A stretch of DNA of 64,000 nt, from the NCBI RefSeq assembly GCF_023586365.1, contig NZ_CP097759.1, positions 310,001 through 374,000 of the forward strand, written 5' to 3'. Below the pieces are notes generated by a model. The model had not been told where the DNA came from, searched no databases, and saw nothing but the letters and a program-made list of their open reading frames with translations. Each line of letters opens with the position of its first letter. Within the stretch, counting starts at the first letter, position 1. A program made the position numbers and the translations under genes. Positions 21,042 through 31,258 of the stretch are shown piece after piece. The stretch is from Blochmannia endosymbiont of Camponotus sp. (GTDB lineage Bacteria > Pseudomonadota > Gammaproteobacteria > Enterobacterales > Enterobacteriaceae).

Positions 21042-21893
21042 TTATCTATAAGCAATATAGATTATAATCATTCCTGATATAATCATAGGACATGATAAAA
21101 TTTGTCCCATGGTGGCTATGTTGTTAATTAATCCTAACTGACTATCAGGTTGACGAAAAATTTCTGCTACAATACGAAACACCCCATAACAAATTAGAAA
21201 CAAACCAGACACACTACCCACGGGATGTGGTTGACGAATAAACTTACTTATGATAATGAACAATATTATTCCTTCTAAAAACATTTCATATAATTGAGAT
21301 GGATGACGAGGCAGAACACCATAACTATCAAATAGTGATTCCCATTCAGGATGATCTGATAGTATTAATAAGTCTTGATATACGGAATTAGGAAACAACA
21401 TAGCCCATGGAAGATCAACGGCTATTCGACCCCATAATTCTCCGTTAATAAAATTTCCTAATCTACCGAGTCCTAATCCAAACGGAACTGCTGGAACGAC
21501 AAAATCAGATATTTGAAAAAAAGGCCGATGTTTTTTGTAAGAAAACCATGCGATCGATATAATTACGCCTATTAAACCACCATGAAAAGACATACCTCCT
21601 TCCCATATTTTAAAAATCCACAGTAAATTTTTAGAAAAAAAGGACCACTGATAAAATAATACATATCCAATGCGACCACCTAATAAAACACCTAAAAAAC
21701 ATAAATATAATAAATGTTCTACATCTGTATGGGTCCATGCACATGAAGTACTATTGGAATGACGCATACGATATGACAATGACCACATAGCGTATATAAA
21801 ACCTAGTCCATACATTACTCCATACCAATGTAGTGAAATAGGTCCTATTTTAAAAATTACTGGATTACATGCATGATAATAAAAATTCTGCAT
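21042..21893 (-). CDS. lgt: Lgt prolipoprotein diacylglyceryl transferase
   Basis: Lgt transfers diacylglycerol from phosphatidylglycerol to the lipobox cysteine of prolipoproteins, the first step of lipoprotein maturation. The protein is 283 residues (E. coli 291) with about seven membrane segments. The Lgt signature [14 protein letters not shown] is intact, as are the histidine-containing [11 protein letters not shown] and the periplasmic [12 protein letters not shown]. It starts with ATG at 21893. A likely client in this window is CyoA, which has a lipobox. The E. coli neighbours thyA (downstream) and ptsP (upstream) are both missing. Confidence 0.96.
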   Translation of the reverse strand: MQNFYYHACNPVIFKIGPISLHWYGVMYGLGFIYAMWSLSYRMRHSNSTSCAWTHTDVEHLLYLCFLGVLLGGRIGYVLFYQWSFFSKNLLWIFKIWEGGMSFHGGLIGVIISIAWFSYKKHRPFFQISDFVVPAVPFGLGLGRLGNFINGELWGRIAVDLPWAMLFPNSVYQDLLILSDHPEWESLFDSYGVLPRHPSQLYEMFLEGIILFIIISKFIRQPHPVGSVSGLFLICYGVFRIVAEIFRQPDSQLGLINNIATMGQILSCPMIISGMIIIYIAYR

Positions 21894-21964
21894 ATTACAC
21901 TATTCTGCGATGTATATGATTGCTATAATCAGTTTTTCACTACAACATGTAGTTATTTTAAACA

Positions 21965-22005
21965 AAACACATTTCAATATGTATTGTATATATTGAAATG
22001 TGTTT
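21965..22005 (-). terminator. Candidate terminator between rppH and lgt
   Basis: A perfect 16-bp stem is formed by AAACACATTTCAATAT (21965-21980) and its complement at 21990-22005, with a nine-base loop. Read on the minus strand it lies about 80 bases after the rppH stop codon and is followed by a T-rich TTGTTT stretch. It also overlaps the region from which lgt would be transcribed. Confidence 0.45.
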
Positions 22006-22084
22006 CTTCAATGGCACATTGAAATTATTTTTATTGATTATACTAAATTTGATCTTCTTCTTTATAAGAAGTAATAGTATTGAA

Positions 22085-22561
22085 TCACGATATTATCATA
22101 TCAACAAATTCTTGCATAACTTTTCTATATACATCTCTTTTAAAGAATACAACTCGGCGTATAGGATACCATAAGCTAACCCACTTCCAGCTATCAAATG
22201 TGTAATCTTTATTACTTTTTATATTAATTCGCGTATCTTTAGATAAAAGCTTTAATAAAAACCATTTTTGTTTTTGTCCAAAGCAAATAGGCCTAATTTT
22301 CCACCGAATTAATTTTTTAGGTAGCCTGTAATGCATCCAATATTGCGTTGAAGATAGGATACGAACATCTTGATAATTCAAGCCTATTTCTTCAAACAAT
22401 TCCCTATACATTGCTTGTTCTGGAGTCTCTCCAATGTTAATTCCACCTTGAGGAAATTGCCAGCAGTAATGTTGCTTACATTTTCTAGCCCATAATACTT
22501 GTTGATGAGTATTACATAGCACAATTCCTACGTTTAATCGGTAACCGTTATCATCAATCAC
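22085..22561 (-). CDS. rppH: RppH RNA pyrophosphohydrolase (Nudix)
   Basis: RppH removes pyrophosphate from the 5' end of mRNAs, which exposes them to RNase E. The Nudix box is complete: [20 protein letters not shown] followed by IGL. The frame is open to a TTG at 22564, but the GTG at 22561 matches the E. coli first residue exactly (I-D-D-x-G-Y-R follows) and has GAGG seven bases upstream, so I choose GTG. This gives 158 residues; E. coli has 176, the difference being the loss of its disordered C-terminal tail. ptsP, which separates it from lgt in E. coli, is gone. Confidence 0.94.
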   Translation of the reverse strand: MIDDNGYRLNVGIVLCNTHQQVLWARKCKQHYCWQFPQGGINIGETPEQAMYRELFEEIGLNYQDVRILSSTQYWMHYRLPKKLIRWKIRPICFGQKQKWFLLKLLSKDTRINIKSNKDYTFDSWKWVSLWYPIRRVVFFKRDVYRKVMQEFVDMIIS

Positions 22562-23191
22562 CAAATTGCCTCAGTTTTATTGAGATATTTCATTAAATTT
22601 TAAATATTTACAACAAATATAACTATTCCTATTATATTTTATATAAATGTAGGAACTATGGATTATCTAAAATATATACAAGCCTATATGTTATATAGGC
22701 CATTAAAATTATAATATTAACACACTTATTGCATTTTATATTATAATTATACTCAACTCAAGAGTTTTGCTATGGTCTTATATTCTTAGTCAATAACTTT
22801 TACAGAAATTTTTAATTAAAAAATTTAATTATAATTTATGTTAAGTGTTACTACTTAAAATCGATGTTGTTAAGTATTTTTATAAAAATAGGAGATATAA
22901 TGCTTCTTATAGAAATATACTTAATAATAACCATTTATATTTAAATTAAAAGTGAAAGTGTAAGAATACATTTTAATATATATCTCGTGATTTATAATAT
23001 GTTTGTTTTTGTTAGAAACACCATAGTAAATAATTGTCAAATAAATAAGATCATAAAATAAAATGGAAAAAATTATTAGAACATCTAAGTCATTCAACTT
23101 ATCTTCTTTAAAGATACTAAATAATAAGTTTTTAATAAGCAATTTTAAATAGTGCTTCAGTGATATTCGATCATTTCAACAACTTTATTTA
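22562..23191. other. RppH-lysA spacer (slot of mutH to galR)
   Basis: In E. coli mutH, ygdQ, ygdR, tas, lplT, aas and galR lie between rppH and lysA. Here 0.63 kb remains. A perfect hairpin, GCCTATAT at 22682-22689 and its complement at 22693-22700 with a three-base loop, is followed on the minus strand by a T-rich run and could end the lysA transcript. A 73-codon minus-strand frame at 22921-23142 is composed almost only of AT-rich codons and matches nothing I know. Confidence 0.5.
22682..22700 (-). terminator. Candidate terminator downstream of lysA
   Basis: The stem is 8 bp, perfect, with a GTT loop. On the minus strand it is followed by TTGTATATATTTTAG. It is about 490 bases past the lysA stop codon, so the assignment to lysA is uncertain. 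Confidence 0.3.
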
Positions 23192-24466
23192 TTAAAAGTT
23201 TTCTATTGTTTCCAATATAAATAAATCTTCTAGTTTTTGTTTTCGGCGAATTTGACGAATTTGTCCATTTTCAAACAAAACTTCTGGCAGTAACGGACGC
23301 GTATTATAATTAGAAGACATAGAAGCGCCGTACGCACCAGTATCGTGAAATATTAAATAATCTCCCACTTTTGCTGAACAAGGTAATTTACGTGTTAATA
23401 TTGTGCCATTCATATTTTGTGTAAAAACATCTCCAGATTCACATAGTGGGCCACCAACAACGGTATCACATAATGTTTCTAAAATAACGCTACGGTTATC
23501 TCCAGGCACTAATGAAATATGATGATAACTACCATACATTACTGGGCGCATTAAATCATTGTACCCTGCGTCTATTAATACAAAATGACGACTACCCATA
23601 TTTTTTACCGCTCTAATTTGTGTAATTAATATTCCTGATTCAGCCACAAGAAAGCGACCAGGTTCTATTTCTAATGTTACTGTGTGATTTAAATACTGGC
23701 TAATGTATTTTCTCGCGTTATTCCATAATCGAAAATAATGATTTACATCTAAAACTATATCATTATGTTGATATGGTATTGTTAATCCTCCTCCAGCAGA
23801 AATAACATGTACATCTATTTTATATTTCAAAATTTGTTGGATCATCGCATTACATACTTTAGATAAATGATCGTACTGTACTCCAGAACCAATATGCATA
23901 TGCAGGCCGATTAACTGTAGATTATAATGATGGATATAAGATAAAGCTATTGGTATATCTTCATGCCAAATTCCATGCTTGCTATTTTCTCCTCCGGTAT
24001 TGGTTTTTTGGTTATGTCCGTATCCAAATCCAGGATTAATACGTAACCATATTTTATGTCTAGGAGAACAAGCCCCTAATTGCGCTAACATATCTATCGA
24101 TCCTGCATTAACAACGATATTTAGTTCTAATATTCTTAATAATGTTTCTTCTTCTAAAATATCAGCAGTGAAAACTATTTCATTACTTTGTTTTCCCGTT
24201 TTAAAACCAGCTAATAATGCTCGTTCAATCTCGCCTAAAGAAACGGCATCTACCTTAACTTCATAATTATGCATTAATCTTAAAATATGAATATTAGAGC
24301 AAGATTTTTGAGCGTACCGTATAACGTCAAATTGTTTTAATTGTGTAATACGATTAATTATAATCGATGCATCGTATACCCATACTGGCCCTTTATATTT
24401 TTGATGTAATTTCTTTAAGATTTCATAGGTAAGAGAATTTGTTTGCGTAAAGATATTATGTGTCAC
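23192..24466 (-). CDS. lysA: LysA diaminopimelate decarboxylase
   Basis: LysA decarboxylates meso-diaminopimelate to L-lysine, the last step of the pathway, using pyridoxal phosphate. The PLP lysine is K54 in YAQKSCSNIHIL, the same number as in E. coli. HMHIGSG, SAGGGLTIPY, EPGRFLVAESG and the C-terminal PLCESGDVF and GAYGASMSSNYN motifs are intact. The 424-residue length fits E. coli (420). The start is GTG at 24466, with AGGA about nine bases upstream; the ATG just before it is out of frame. lysR, the E. coli activator next to lysA, is absent, so regulation by LysR is unlikely to be local. Confidence 0.95.
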   Translation of the reverse strand: MTHNIFTQTNSLTYEILKKLHQKYKGPVWVYDASIIINRITQLKQFDVIRYAQKSCSNIHILRLMHNYEVKVDAVSLGEIERALLAGFKTGKQSNEIVFTADILEEETLLRILELNIVVNAGSIDMLAQLGACSPRHKIWLRINPGFGYGHNQKTNTGGENSKHGIWHEDIPIALSYIHHYNLQLIGLHMHIGSGVQYDHLSKVCNAMIQQILKYKIDVHVISAGGGLTIPYQHNDIVLDVNHYFRLWNNARKYISQYLNHTVTLEIEPGRFLVAESGILITQIRAVKNMGSRHFVLIDAGYNDLMRPVMYGSYHHISLVPGDNRSVILETLCDTVVGGPLCESGDVFTQNMNGTILTRKLPCSAKVGDYLIFHDTGAYGASMSSNYNTRPLLPEVLFENGQIRQIRRKQKLEDLFILETIENF

Positions 24467-24643
24467 GCCATATTCCTATTATTTTTTTTTGATATATATT
24501 TTAAATACCAAAATATTTCGAGATTATATCTTGAATATATAGTTGAAAAATATCAAACATAGGTTTGTATTATTAAAAATTAATCAGATAAAATCATAAA
24601 TATATAATTACTTTTCAATACACTGAGAAAATGTAAACAAATT

Positions 24644-26176
24644 TTATTTTGGACGAAGTGTAGGAAATAAAATTACATCACGAATAGTATGACTGTCGGT
24701 GAGTAACATAATCAAACGATCAATTCCTATTCCAATACCTGCGGTAGGAGGCAATCCATATTCTAACGCAATTAGATAATCTTCATCATAATTTATATGA
24801 ACATTATTATTATTATTTTTTTTATCTTTTTTTCCGTATGCTTGTTTTAAAAAACGTTCCTTTTGATCTTCCGGATCGTTTAATTCTGAAAATCCATTTC
24901 CTATTTCTCGTCCAGCAATGAACAGTTCAAAACGATCAGCAAACTCTGGATCGTTGTCATTACGGCGTGCTAATGGAGATACTTCTATTGGATAAGAAGT
25001 AACACAAGTTGGTTGAATTATTTTTTTTTCTATTGCTTCTTCAAAAATAACCATATGTATTCTGCGTAACGTCCAGCAATTCTTAACTTTAATGCCAAGT
25101 GATTTTGCAATAGAAACAGCAGTACATATATCGTCTATATTTTGGGATCTAGTTTCTGGTAGATAATAAAATATCGCTTCTTTTATACTGATTTGCGTAA
25201 AAGGATGTTTAAAATCTAATGCATAATCTCCATAATTTATTATATTACTACCTAGTATTTTTTGTGTTACCGATCTTAATAAATTTTGCACTAAGATGAT
25301 TATATCACGATAATCAGCATAAGCCATATATATTTCCATCATTGTAAACTCAGGATTATGATATGAAGATATACCTTCATTACGAAAATTACGATTTATT
25401 TCGAATATTCGTTCAAAACCACCTATCACTAATTTTTTTAGATATAATTCTGGAGCGATTCGTAAATACATATTTATTCCTAATTTATTATGATGTGTAA
25501 TGAAAGGATGTGCTATAGCTCCTCCTGCAATTGTGTGCATCATTGGTGTCTCTACTTCCATGAAATTATTTTTTTTCATGAATTGACGTATTTCAGAAAT
25601 AACTAGAGAACGTATTTTAAATGTTTTTCTTGTATTTTCATTAATAATTAAGTCTAAATATCTTTGGCGATATTTTGTTTCTTGATTATTTAAACCATGA
25701 AATTTATCTGGTAATGGACGCAATGATTTAGTTAACAATCGAATTTCTTTACAATGTATCGATAATTCCCCGGTACGTGTTCTAAATAATATACCGCGTG
25801 CTCCTAAGATATCTCCTAAATCCCATTGTTTTATATTTTCATCATATAAATTTGCTGCTAATGAATTAGAAGTAATATATAATTGCATGCAACCTTCGAC
25901 ATCACGTACAGTTATAAAAGATGCTTTTCCCATGATACGTTGACTTATTATACGACCTGCTATGGTCACTTCAATATTTAATTGTGTCAATTCTGCATTG
26001 GATGTATGAGCGTATTTTTTATGTAATTGATTAGAAATAGAATTACGACGAAAATTGTTTGGAAACGCTACGCCTTTTTCACGAAGTTTTGATAGTTTTT
26101 TTCGACGAATATTTAATTCATCATCAACATTAAATTTTTGATATGACTGATCCTTTGAATATACGCATTTAGTCAT
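24644..26176 (-). CDS. lysS: LysS lysyl-tRNA synthetase, class II
   Basis: LysS charges tRNA-Lys. The N-terminal OB-fold anticodon-binding domain ([19 protein letters not shown]) is followed by the class II core: motif 2 [19 protein letters not shown] and motif 3 [14 protein letters not shown], with [17 protein letters not shown] between. The length of 510 is close to the E. coli 505. The ATG at 26176 shares one base with the prfB stop codon (TAATG), so the two genes are translationally linked as in E. coli. Its insert between core motifs carries an Asn and Lys-rich loop (residues near 440-450) that looks like drift. Confidence 0.95.
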   Translation of the reverse strand: MTKCVYSKDQSYQKFNVDDELNIRRKKLSKLREKGVAFPNNFRRNSISNQLHKKYAHTSNAELTQLNIEVTIAGRIISQRIMGKASFITVRDVEGCMQLYITSNSLAANLYDENIKQWDLGDILGARGILFRTRTGELSIHCKEIRLLTKSLRPLPDKFHGLNNQETKYRQRYLDLIINENTRKTFKIRSLVISEIRQFMKKNNFMEVETPMMHTIAGGAIAHPFITHHNKLGINMYLRIAPELYLKKLVIGGFERIFEINRNFRNEGISSYHNPEFTMMEIYMAYADYRDIIILVQNLLRSVTQKILGSNIINYGDYALDFKHPFTQISIKEAIFYYLPETRSQNIDDICTAVSIAKSLGIKVKNCWTLRRIHMVIFEEAIEKKIIQPTCVTSYPIEVSPLARRNDNDPEFADRFELFIAGREIGNGFSELNDPEDQKERFLKQAYGKKDKKNNNNNVHINYDEDYLIALEYGLPPTAGIGIGIDRLIMLLTDSHTIRDVILFPTLRPK

Positions 26177-27283
26177 TATAAATCTCGCTTAAAGTGTTTT
26201 TTGATGCTAACTTTTATAAAATCATCTAGATCTCCATTTAAAACAGCTTTAATATTACGGTTTTCAAAACCAGTACGTAAATCTTTAACTCTAGAATTAT
26301 CTAAAATATAAGATCGTATTTGATTGCCCCAAGTAATATTTACTTTATTATTTTCTCTCATTTTTTTTTCATAATTTTTTTTTTGTAATTCAAGCTCATA
26401 TAATTTAGCTCTTAATTGCTTCATGGCTTGATTTTTATTTTTGTGTTGTGAACGATCACTTTGGCATTGAGTAACAATATTTGTTGGTATATGTGTGATG
26501 CGTACTGCAGATTCCGTACGATTAACATGTTGACCTCCTGCTCCAGAAGCTCGATAAACATCACAACGTAGATCTTCCGGGCGAATATGAATATTTATAC
26601 TATCATCCAATTCTGGATATACAAATACTGAAGCAAATGAAGTATGACGTTTCCCACCAGAATCAAAAGGACTTTTACGCACTAGTCTGTGTACACCAGA
26701 TTCAGTACGTAACCAACCATATGCATAAGGTCCAATAACTTGAATGGTAGCAGATTTTATCCCCGTGACCTCTCCTGTCGATTCTTCAATAATGTCGGCC
26801 ATAAAACCTTTGTGATCTATCCAACGTAAATACATACGTAACAACATACTGGCCCAATCCTGTGCTTCTATTCCTCCAGACCCTGATTGAATATCGACAT
26901 AACAATTGGAATCATCATATTTTCCTATAAACATACGACTAATCTCTAATTGAGATAACGTACGTTCTAAATCAATTGATTGATCATGAATTTCGGAAAG
27001 CAGGATATTGTCATATTCTTCTGTTAATTCTAACAAATCATTTAAATCCACTAAATTTTTATAAAGCTGATCAACAATGTTAATAAAAATTTTTAAAGAA
27101 GATGATTTTTGTCTAAGAATTTTTGCTGTTTTAGGATTTTTCCAAATATCGGGTGATTTTAATTCGTTGTTAATTATTTTAAAATGTTTTTTTTTGAGAT
27201 CGTAGTCAAAAATCATCCTTAAACTTCAATATTCTACTTAACATAACTTGAATATGCTGTTTAGTAAAATCAATATCTATCAT
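26176..27283 (-). CDS. prfB: PrfB peptide chain release factor RF2 with programmed +1 frameshift
   Basis: RF2 terminates at UGA and UAA. The protein is encoded in two frames. The first runs from ATG 27283 (AAGGAA ribosome site at 27293-27298) for 25 codons to an in-frame TGA at 27206-27208, codon 26 exactly as in E. coli. The second continues from GAC at 27207 to the stop at 26176, giving 368 residues (E. coli 365). The second part carries the SPF tripeptide (SPFDSGG) and GGQ ([13 protein letters not shown]). A start at ATG 27216 in the second frame would remove the N-terminal 20-odd residues and lacks a ribosome site placed for it. recJ, dsbC and xerD, which precede prfB in E. coli, are absent. 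Confidence 0.93.
27205..27222 (-). promoter_or_regulatory. RF2 autoregulatory frameshift site
   Basis: On the minus strand the site reads AAGGATGATTTTTGAC. It has an internal Shine-Dalgarno-like AAGGAT three bases before the slip codon TTT, then TGA and C. In E. coli the corresponding elements are AGGGGG, TAT, CTT, TGA, C. When RF2 is scarce the ribosome stalls at TGA, slips one base forward and reads GAC. The spacing matches; the slip codon differs (TTT for CTT) and the internal ribosome site is weaker. Confidence 0.85.
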
Positions 27284-27783
27284 AAAATTTTATTCCTTAG
27301 GATGTATATTTTTAATTTATATTATTTCACGTAATCGTATATATATTAATATACTATAATATAATTCGATAAAAACTCTCTATATAATATATGTATAAGA
27401 ATATGTATTCTCTTATGATATCAGTTATATAATGTAATTTTAATATTTGATAGTTATTACTTGAATATATGATGAACCGTATGCAAATATAAGCTGTTAT
27501 ATGCAGTTTTATTATTTTATTTCAATTTCATATTGTAAATAATTGTATATGCCAACGAGAATAGCATTCTATTAATTATTGTCATGCGTTTATATTGTCA
27601 TCTTAATTATACATATACCTTAAGACTGATAATTGTTCAATTATGAAAGTTATGATATTACAGGTTAATGATCGTGGAAGGGTGTGTTGTCTTTTGGTTG
27701 TAGATATTTAGTGAGTGGGATTAATTAGTATATATTAATATAATATTTATTTGGAATTATTTTTATTCATAAGGAGAGATACA
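27284..27783. other. Divergent prfB / ygfZ spacer
   Basis: This 0.5-kb stretch holds the promoters of prfB-lysS (minus) and ygfZ (plus). In E. coli recJ, dsbC, xerD and fldB lie in this neighbourhood; none is recognisable. A short GC-richer patch at 27670-27720 has no open frame. No hairpin with a T-run stands out. Confidence 0.45.
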
Positions 27784-28776
27784 ATGTTTCCTCGTATGGC
27801 TTTTTTAGGGCAATATCCTGTACCATCAAAAGATTTGCCGCTAACGTTCGTCTCCTTAGAGGAATGGACGTTAGTGAGATTATACGGACCAGATGTTATA
27901 CAATGCTTACACAATCAGTTTACTTGTGATATCCAAAATTTGAATAAATATAAATATAGTTTTTCAGCACATTGTAATCCAAAAGGGAAAATGATTAGCA
28001 ATATGTATGTTTTTCATCTTAAAAATCAAGAAATGGCATTTATTGAACGTCTAAATATATGCAAAAAACAGATAGAAGAAATGAAAAAGTACATGGTATT
28101 TTCTAATGTTACTGTTATTCCTGATTATGATGCAATACTTATTGGAATCGCTGGAATAAATGCAAGAAATCATTTAAGCATGTTTTTTCCAGTTTTACCA
28201 AATGAGACACACACAATAATTCATGCTCAAGATGTGACCTTACTTTATTTTAGTGCTCCATCAGAACGATTTTTGTTGATTATTAATAAAAAATCAGTAT
28301 TAGATCATTTGTTAAGTGAATCACAGTCTCAGATACAACTTAATGATAGTCGGCAATGGGTGTCATTAGATATGGAAGCGGGTTATCCAATTATTGAACC
28401 AATAACTAGTGAATTATTTGTCCCTCAAGCTGTTAATATGGATATATTACACGGAATTAGTTTTAATAAAGGCTGTTATATTGGACAAGAATCTATTGCG
28501 CGTATTAAGTATCGTGGGTGTAACAAACAGACCTTATATCGGTTAACCGGCGTCATTAATTATGAGAAAAATTATAAATTGCCTGCACCTGGTGATCAGG
28601 TAGAGTTAAAGTTAAATAATCAACATTGGAAAAATGTTGGAATTGTTTTGCAGTCTTGTCAAATTAAAAAGGATAATATATGGATACAGGTAGTATTAAA
28701 TAGATCTATTTTAGAACCTTCAGCATTGAGAATCACAAATATGCAAACTCATGATAGTCTCATGTTTTATTATTGA
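27784..28776 (+). CDS. ygfZ: YgfZ folate-binding iron-sulfur cluster repair protein
   Basis: YgfZ is a tetrahydrofolate-binding paralogue of the glycine-cleavage T protein that supports iron-sulfur enzymes such as MiaB. The YgfZ signature with its conserved cysteine, KGCYIGQE, is present in GISFNKGCYIGQESIARIKYRG, and the N-terminal HCNPKGKMISN segment matches. The frame opens at a TTG at 27751, but the ATG at 27784 is preceded by a strong AAGGAGAG ribosome site and fits the E. coli start, giving 330 residues (E. coli 326). It converges on ubiI with a 44-base spacer. Retention suggests that iron-sulfur proteins, such as MutY in this window, still need it. Confidence 0.93.
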   Translation: MFPRMAFLGQYPVPSKDLPLTFVSLEEWTLVRLYGPDVIQCLHNQFTCDIQNLNKYKYSFSAHCNPKGKMISNMYVFHLKNQEMAFIERLNICKKQIEEMKKYMVFSNVTVIPDYDAILIGIAGINARNHLSMFFPVLPNETHTIIHAQDVTLLYFSAPSERFLLIINKKSVLDHLLSESQSQIQLNDSRQWVSLDMEAGYPIIEPITSELFVPQAVNMDILHGISFNKGCYIGQESIARIKYRGCNKQTLYRLTGVINYEKNYKLPAPGDQVELKLNNQHWKNVGIVLQSCQIKKDNIWIQVVLNRSILEPSALRITNMQTHDSLMFYY

Positions 28777-28820
28777 TATTTGATGCATTTCAATATTTTT
28801 TAAATATTACAATATTTCTT

Positions 28821-30044
28821 TTAGTCATAATGATCTCGTAGCAACCATTCTGGCATATTATTTAAACCCATAATGCGATGTAAAATATGTATTTTTAAGT
28901 TGGGAACCGTGTTTATGAGATAAAAAATAAAATATTGTATGTACTTCAAGAGATAATTTTTATCATGAAGAAGCATGTAAATGTATGGAACATTTATAGA
29001 ATCTTTAATTATTCTGTATTTCCTATTGCGTTCGTAATATCTTAAATAAGTATAGTGCCCAATGTCTTGATTATTTTCTTTTAGATTCTGCAGATGATGT
29101 AATAAAACTGCTGCATCTATCAGTTCTGAGTTAATATTTTGAAAAAATAAAGGACACATGGTGTACGCGGCTTTTCCTAATAACACTAAACGATGATTTG
29201 TAAAGTTATGTGCATATTGCATTCTCATCAGTAAAATATTATAATTTTCATTGTCACATACAACACAATGACCGAGTATATTACAAATTTTAATTAACGC
29301 ATAATTAATAGATTGATTAGAAGCGGATACATTCAGATATTTTTTAGCGGTATACGGAGGTAACAACCAAAAAGCAATGGAAAGATGCGTGTTTTTTAAT
29401 GGTAATAAAATTACTAACCCATCGTCATGAATGATACAACGAAGAGTATTGTTGTGAGTTCTCTCGGTATGAATAACAGCAGTGAATCTATAATATTTAG
29501 TGTCTTTAAATATTAACGAAATATTTGCAGCGTTTCTTACCCAAGAATTAATTCCATCCGCGCCTATTACTAATTTAGCTTTGAATGTATAACTATTGGT
29601 TATCGTAATAAATGCTGCATCTTCATGGTAATTTATTGCCTCAGGTGCATATGAATCTATAAATATAATATTTTTTAATTGTCGTGCGCGATCAATTAAA
29701 GCTTGATATATATAACATTTATTGATCGCATATCCTAGTTCAAGGTATCCTAAGTAACCGGAATTGAAAACAATTTTACTTATGCTATTCTTTTGAATAA
29801 TTTCTAATTTATGTAATAAAACAGAAAAATGTGATATTTTGTGATGCCAAATTTTTAAATACTGCAGTATTCTTATACTAGTTATATTGACGAATGATGT
29901 TTCTAGATCCCATTGATTTTCTTCACACATATGGAAATGTGTTTTATGTTCTATAATTGCAATGCGGAAACAATCACCTAATCCGCAGGCTAATGCCAGT
30001 CCGGCGATTCCTTGATTTATAATTAATAGATCGAAACTGTCCAC
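28821..30044 (-). CDS. ubiI: UbiI (VisC) ubiquinone C5-hydroxylase homologue with eroded FAD motifs
   Basis: The 407-residue product aligns with E. coli UbiI (400) from start to end, including the C-terminal MGLNNMPEWLLRD. In the family it is a flavin mono-oxygenase acting on ring position C5 in ubiquinone synthesis. Three conserved motifs are damaged. The N-terminal GGGMVG is NQGIAG, losing the first glycine. The second FAD motif, GDAAHTIHPLAGQG in E. coli, reads GKAAYTMCPLFFQN, losing the aspartate, histidine and both glycines. The RVSA motif is also gone. The middle GADGINSW is intact. The start is a GTG that aligns with the E. coli start. It is either an inactive protein on the way to a pseudogene or one with an altered, perhaps structural, role. 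Confidence 0.85.
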   Translation of the reverse strand: MDSFDLLIINQGIAGLALACGLGDCFRIAIIEHKTHFHMCEENQWDLETSFVNITSIRILQYLKIWHHKISHFSVLLHKLEIIQKNSISKIVFNSGYLGYLELGYAINKCYIYQALIDRARQLKNIIFIDSYAPEAINYHEDAAFITITNSYTFKAKLVIGADGINSWVRNAANISLIFKDTKYYRFTAVIHTERTHNNTLRCIIHDDGLVILLPLKNTHLSIAFWLLPPYTAKKYLNVSASNQSINYALIKICNILGHCVVCDNENYNILLMRMQYAHNFTNHRLVLLGKAAYTMCPLFFQNINSELIDAAVLLHHLQNLKENNQDIGHYTYLRYYERNRKYRIIKDSINVPYIYMLLHDKNYLLKYIQYFIFYLINTVPNLKIHILHRIMGLNNMPEWLLRDHYD

Positions 30045-30067
30045 ATTATTATTTATTTAAAATAAAA

Positions 30068-31258
30068 TTAATCTGTTTTCCAATTTAATATTGCATTTAC
30101 TAAAAGACGCCTTAGAAAGGCATTATAATTAACAAAAAATAAACCCATATTTCGAGCAATAATCAACGGCAAGTAATGATTGCTAAACAGCCGCACTAAT
30201 CCATCGGTAATTTTAATGGTCCTACATTGATCTAAATATCTGTGTTTTTGGTATCTATTTAACACAGAATAGTCTCCAATATCTAAATTCTGATATAGCG
30301 CTTGTGTAATTATTTTTGATAACACCACAATGTCACGCAATCCAAGATTAAATCCCTGTCCAGCAATAGGATGTAAACTTTGTGCCGCATTTCCAACTAA
30401 TGCCAATCTGTGACTAATATGGCTATTAGCCCGAGTTAACCAAAGATCGTAAAAATATCTATTTCCTATTTTCAAAATTTTTCCTAATTCCCATCCGAAC
30501 ACATTTTGCAATTCTTGAGAAAATTTGTCTTTATTCCATGTAGATACTTCTTTTTTTTGCTTATCAGAAATACACCAAATTAAAAAACTAAAATCATTAG
30601 CCATAGGTAATATGGCTAATGGCCCATACTCTGTAAATTTTTCAAAAGCTCTTCCAAAATGAGGTACTTCAGTAGTAATTTTAGAAACTACAGCAATTTG
30701 TTGATAATTCCATTTGAACCATTGCATACCGCAATTGGTAGCTAGCGTTGAATCGGCGCCATCTGCTGCTACCATTAATTTTGAAACTATTTGATGATCA
30801 TTATTCAAAATAATTATGTTATTTTTTTTTTCACGTTTAATTTTTTTTAAAATTGCCGGGCAATATACAGTTACAGTAGATTGATTATATAAAAAATCAA
30901 ATAATTTTTTTCTAAAGATATTTAATTCGATAACATAACCTAATTCTGATAATTGATAGTCTTGAGCATCAATGAATATTTTATTCAACCGATGATATTC
31001 ACTGACCTCTACTTGTTTTATCATGGTGGAGCAAGAAGATAAAATTGGAGCCATATTAATTCGTATTAATTCAAAATAAGCGCCTCGCGATAAAGCTATT
31101 ACATGAGGTGGGTGTGTAATTGAGGATAATTTTGTATCATAACAATAAGGAGAGTGTTGCTCTATCAAGGATATTTCTAAATCTCCTTTTGTTAATTTAG
31201 ATAACATTAAGGCTAGTATTGCGCCTGCCATTCCTCCACCATTTATAACAATAGACAT
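30068..31258 (-). CDS. ubiH: UbiH ubiquinone C4-hydroxylase (2-octaprenyl-6-methoxyphenol)
   Basis: UbiH hydroxylates C4 of the ubiquinone ring with FAD, NAD(P)H and oxygen. Unlike its neighbour ubiI, all motifs are sound: GGGMAG at residues 7-12, GADSTL in the DG-type motif, and LVGNAAQSLHPIAGQGFNLG, the usual UbiH form. It is 396 residues (E. coli 392) with ATG at 31258. The stop is 23 bases from the ubiI start, so the two are probably cotranscribed, as in E. coli. pepP and ygfB, which precede ubiH in E. coli, are missing. Ubiquinol made here would feed the cyo oxidase at 48821-52618. Confidence 0.94.
   Translation of the reverse strand: MSIVINGGGMAGAILALMLSKLTKGDLEISLIEQHSPYCYDTKLSSITHPPHVIALSRGAYFELIRINMAPILSSCSTMIKQVEVSEYHRLNKIFIDAQDYQLSELGYVIELNIFRKKLFDFLYNQSTVTVYCPAILKKIKREKKNNIIILNNDHQIVSKLMVAADGADSTLATNCGMQWFKWNYQQIAVVSKITTEVPHFGRAFEKFTEYGPLAILPMANDFSFLIWCISDKQKKEVSTWNKDKFSQELQNVFGWELGKILKIGNRYFYDLWLTRANSHISHRLALVGNAAQSLHPIAGQGFNLGLRDIVVLSKIITQALYQNLDIGDYSVLNRYQKHRYLDQCRTIKITDGLVRLFSNHYLPLIIARNMGLFFVNYNAFLRRLLVNAILNWKTD

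Noticed and set aside
22921..23142. A 73-codon minus-strand reading frame between rppH and lysA
   Set aside because: It is built almost entirely from AT-rich codons (Ile, Tyr, Asn, Leu, Lys), has no ribosome site and resembles no family that I know. It is expected by chance in DNA with few GC-containing stop-avoiding constraints.
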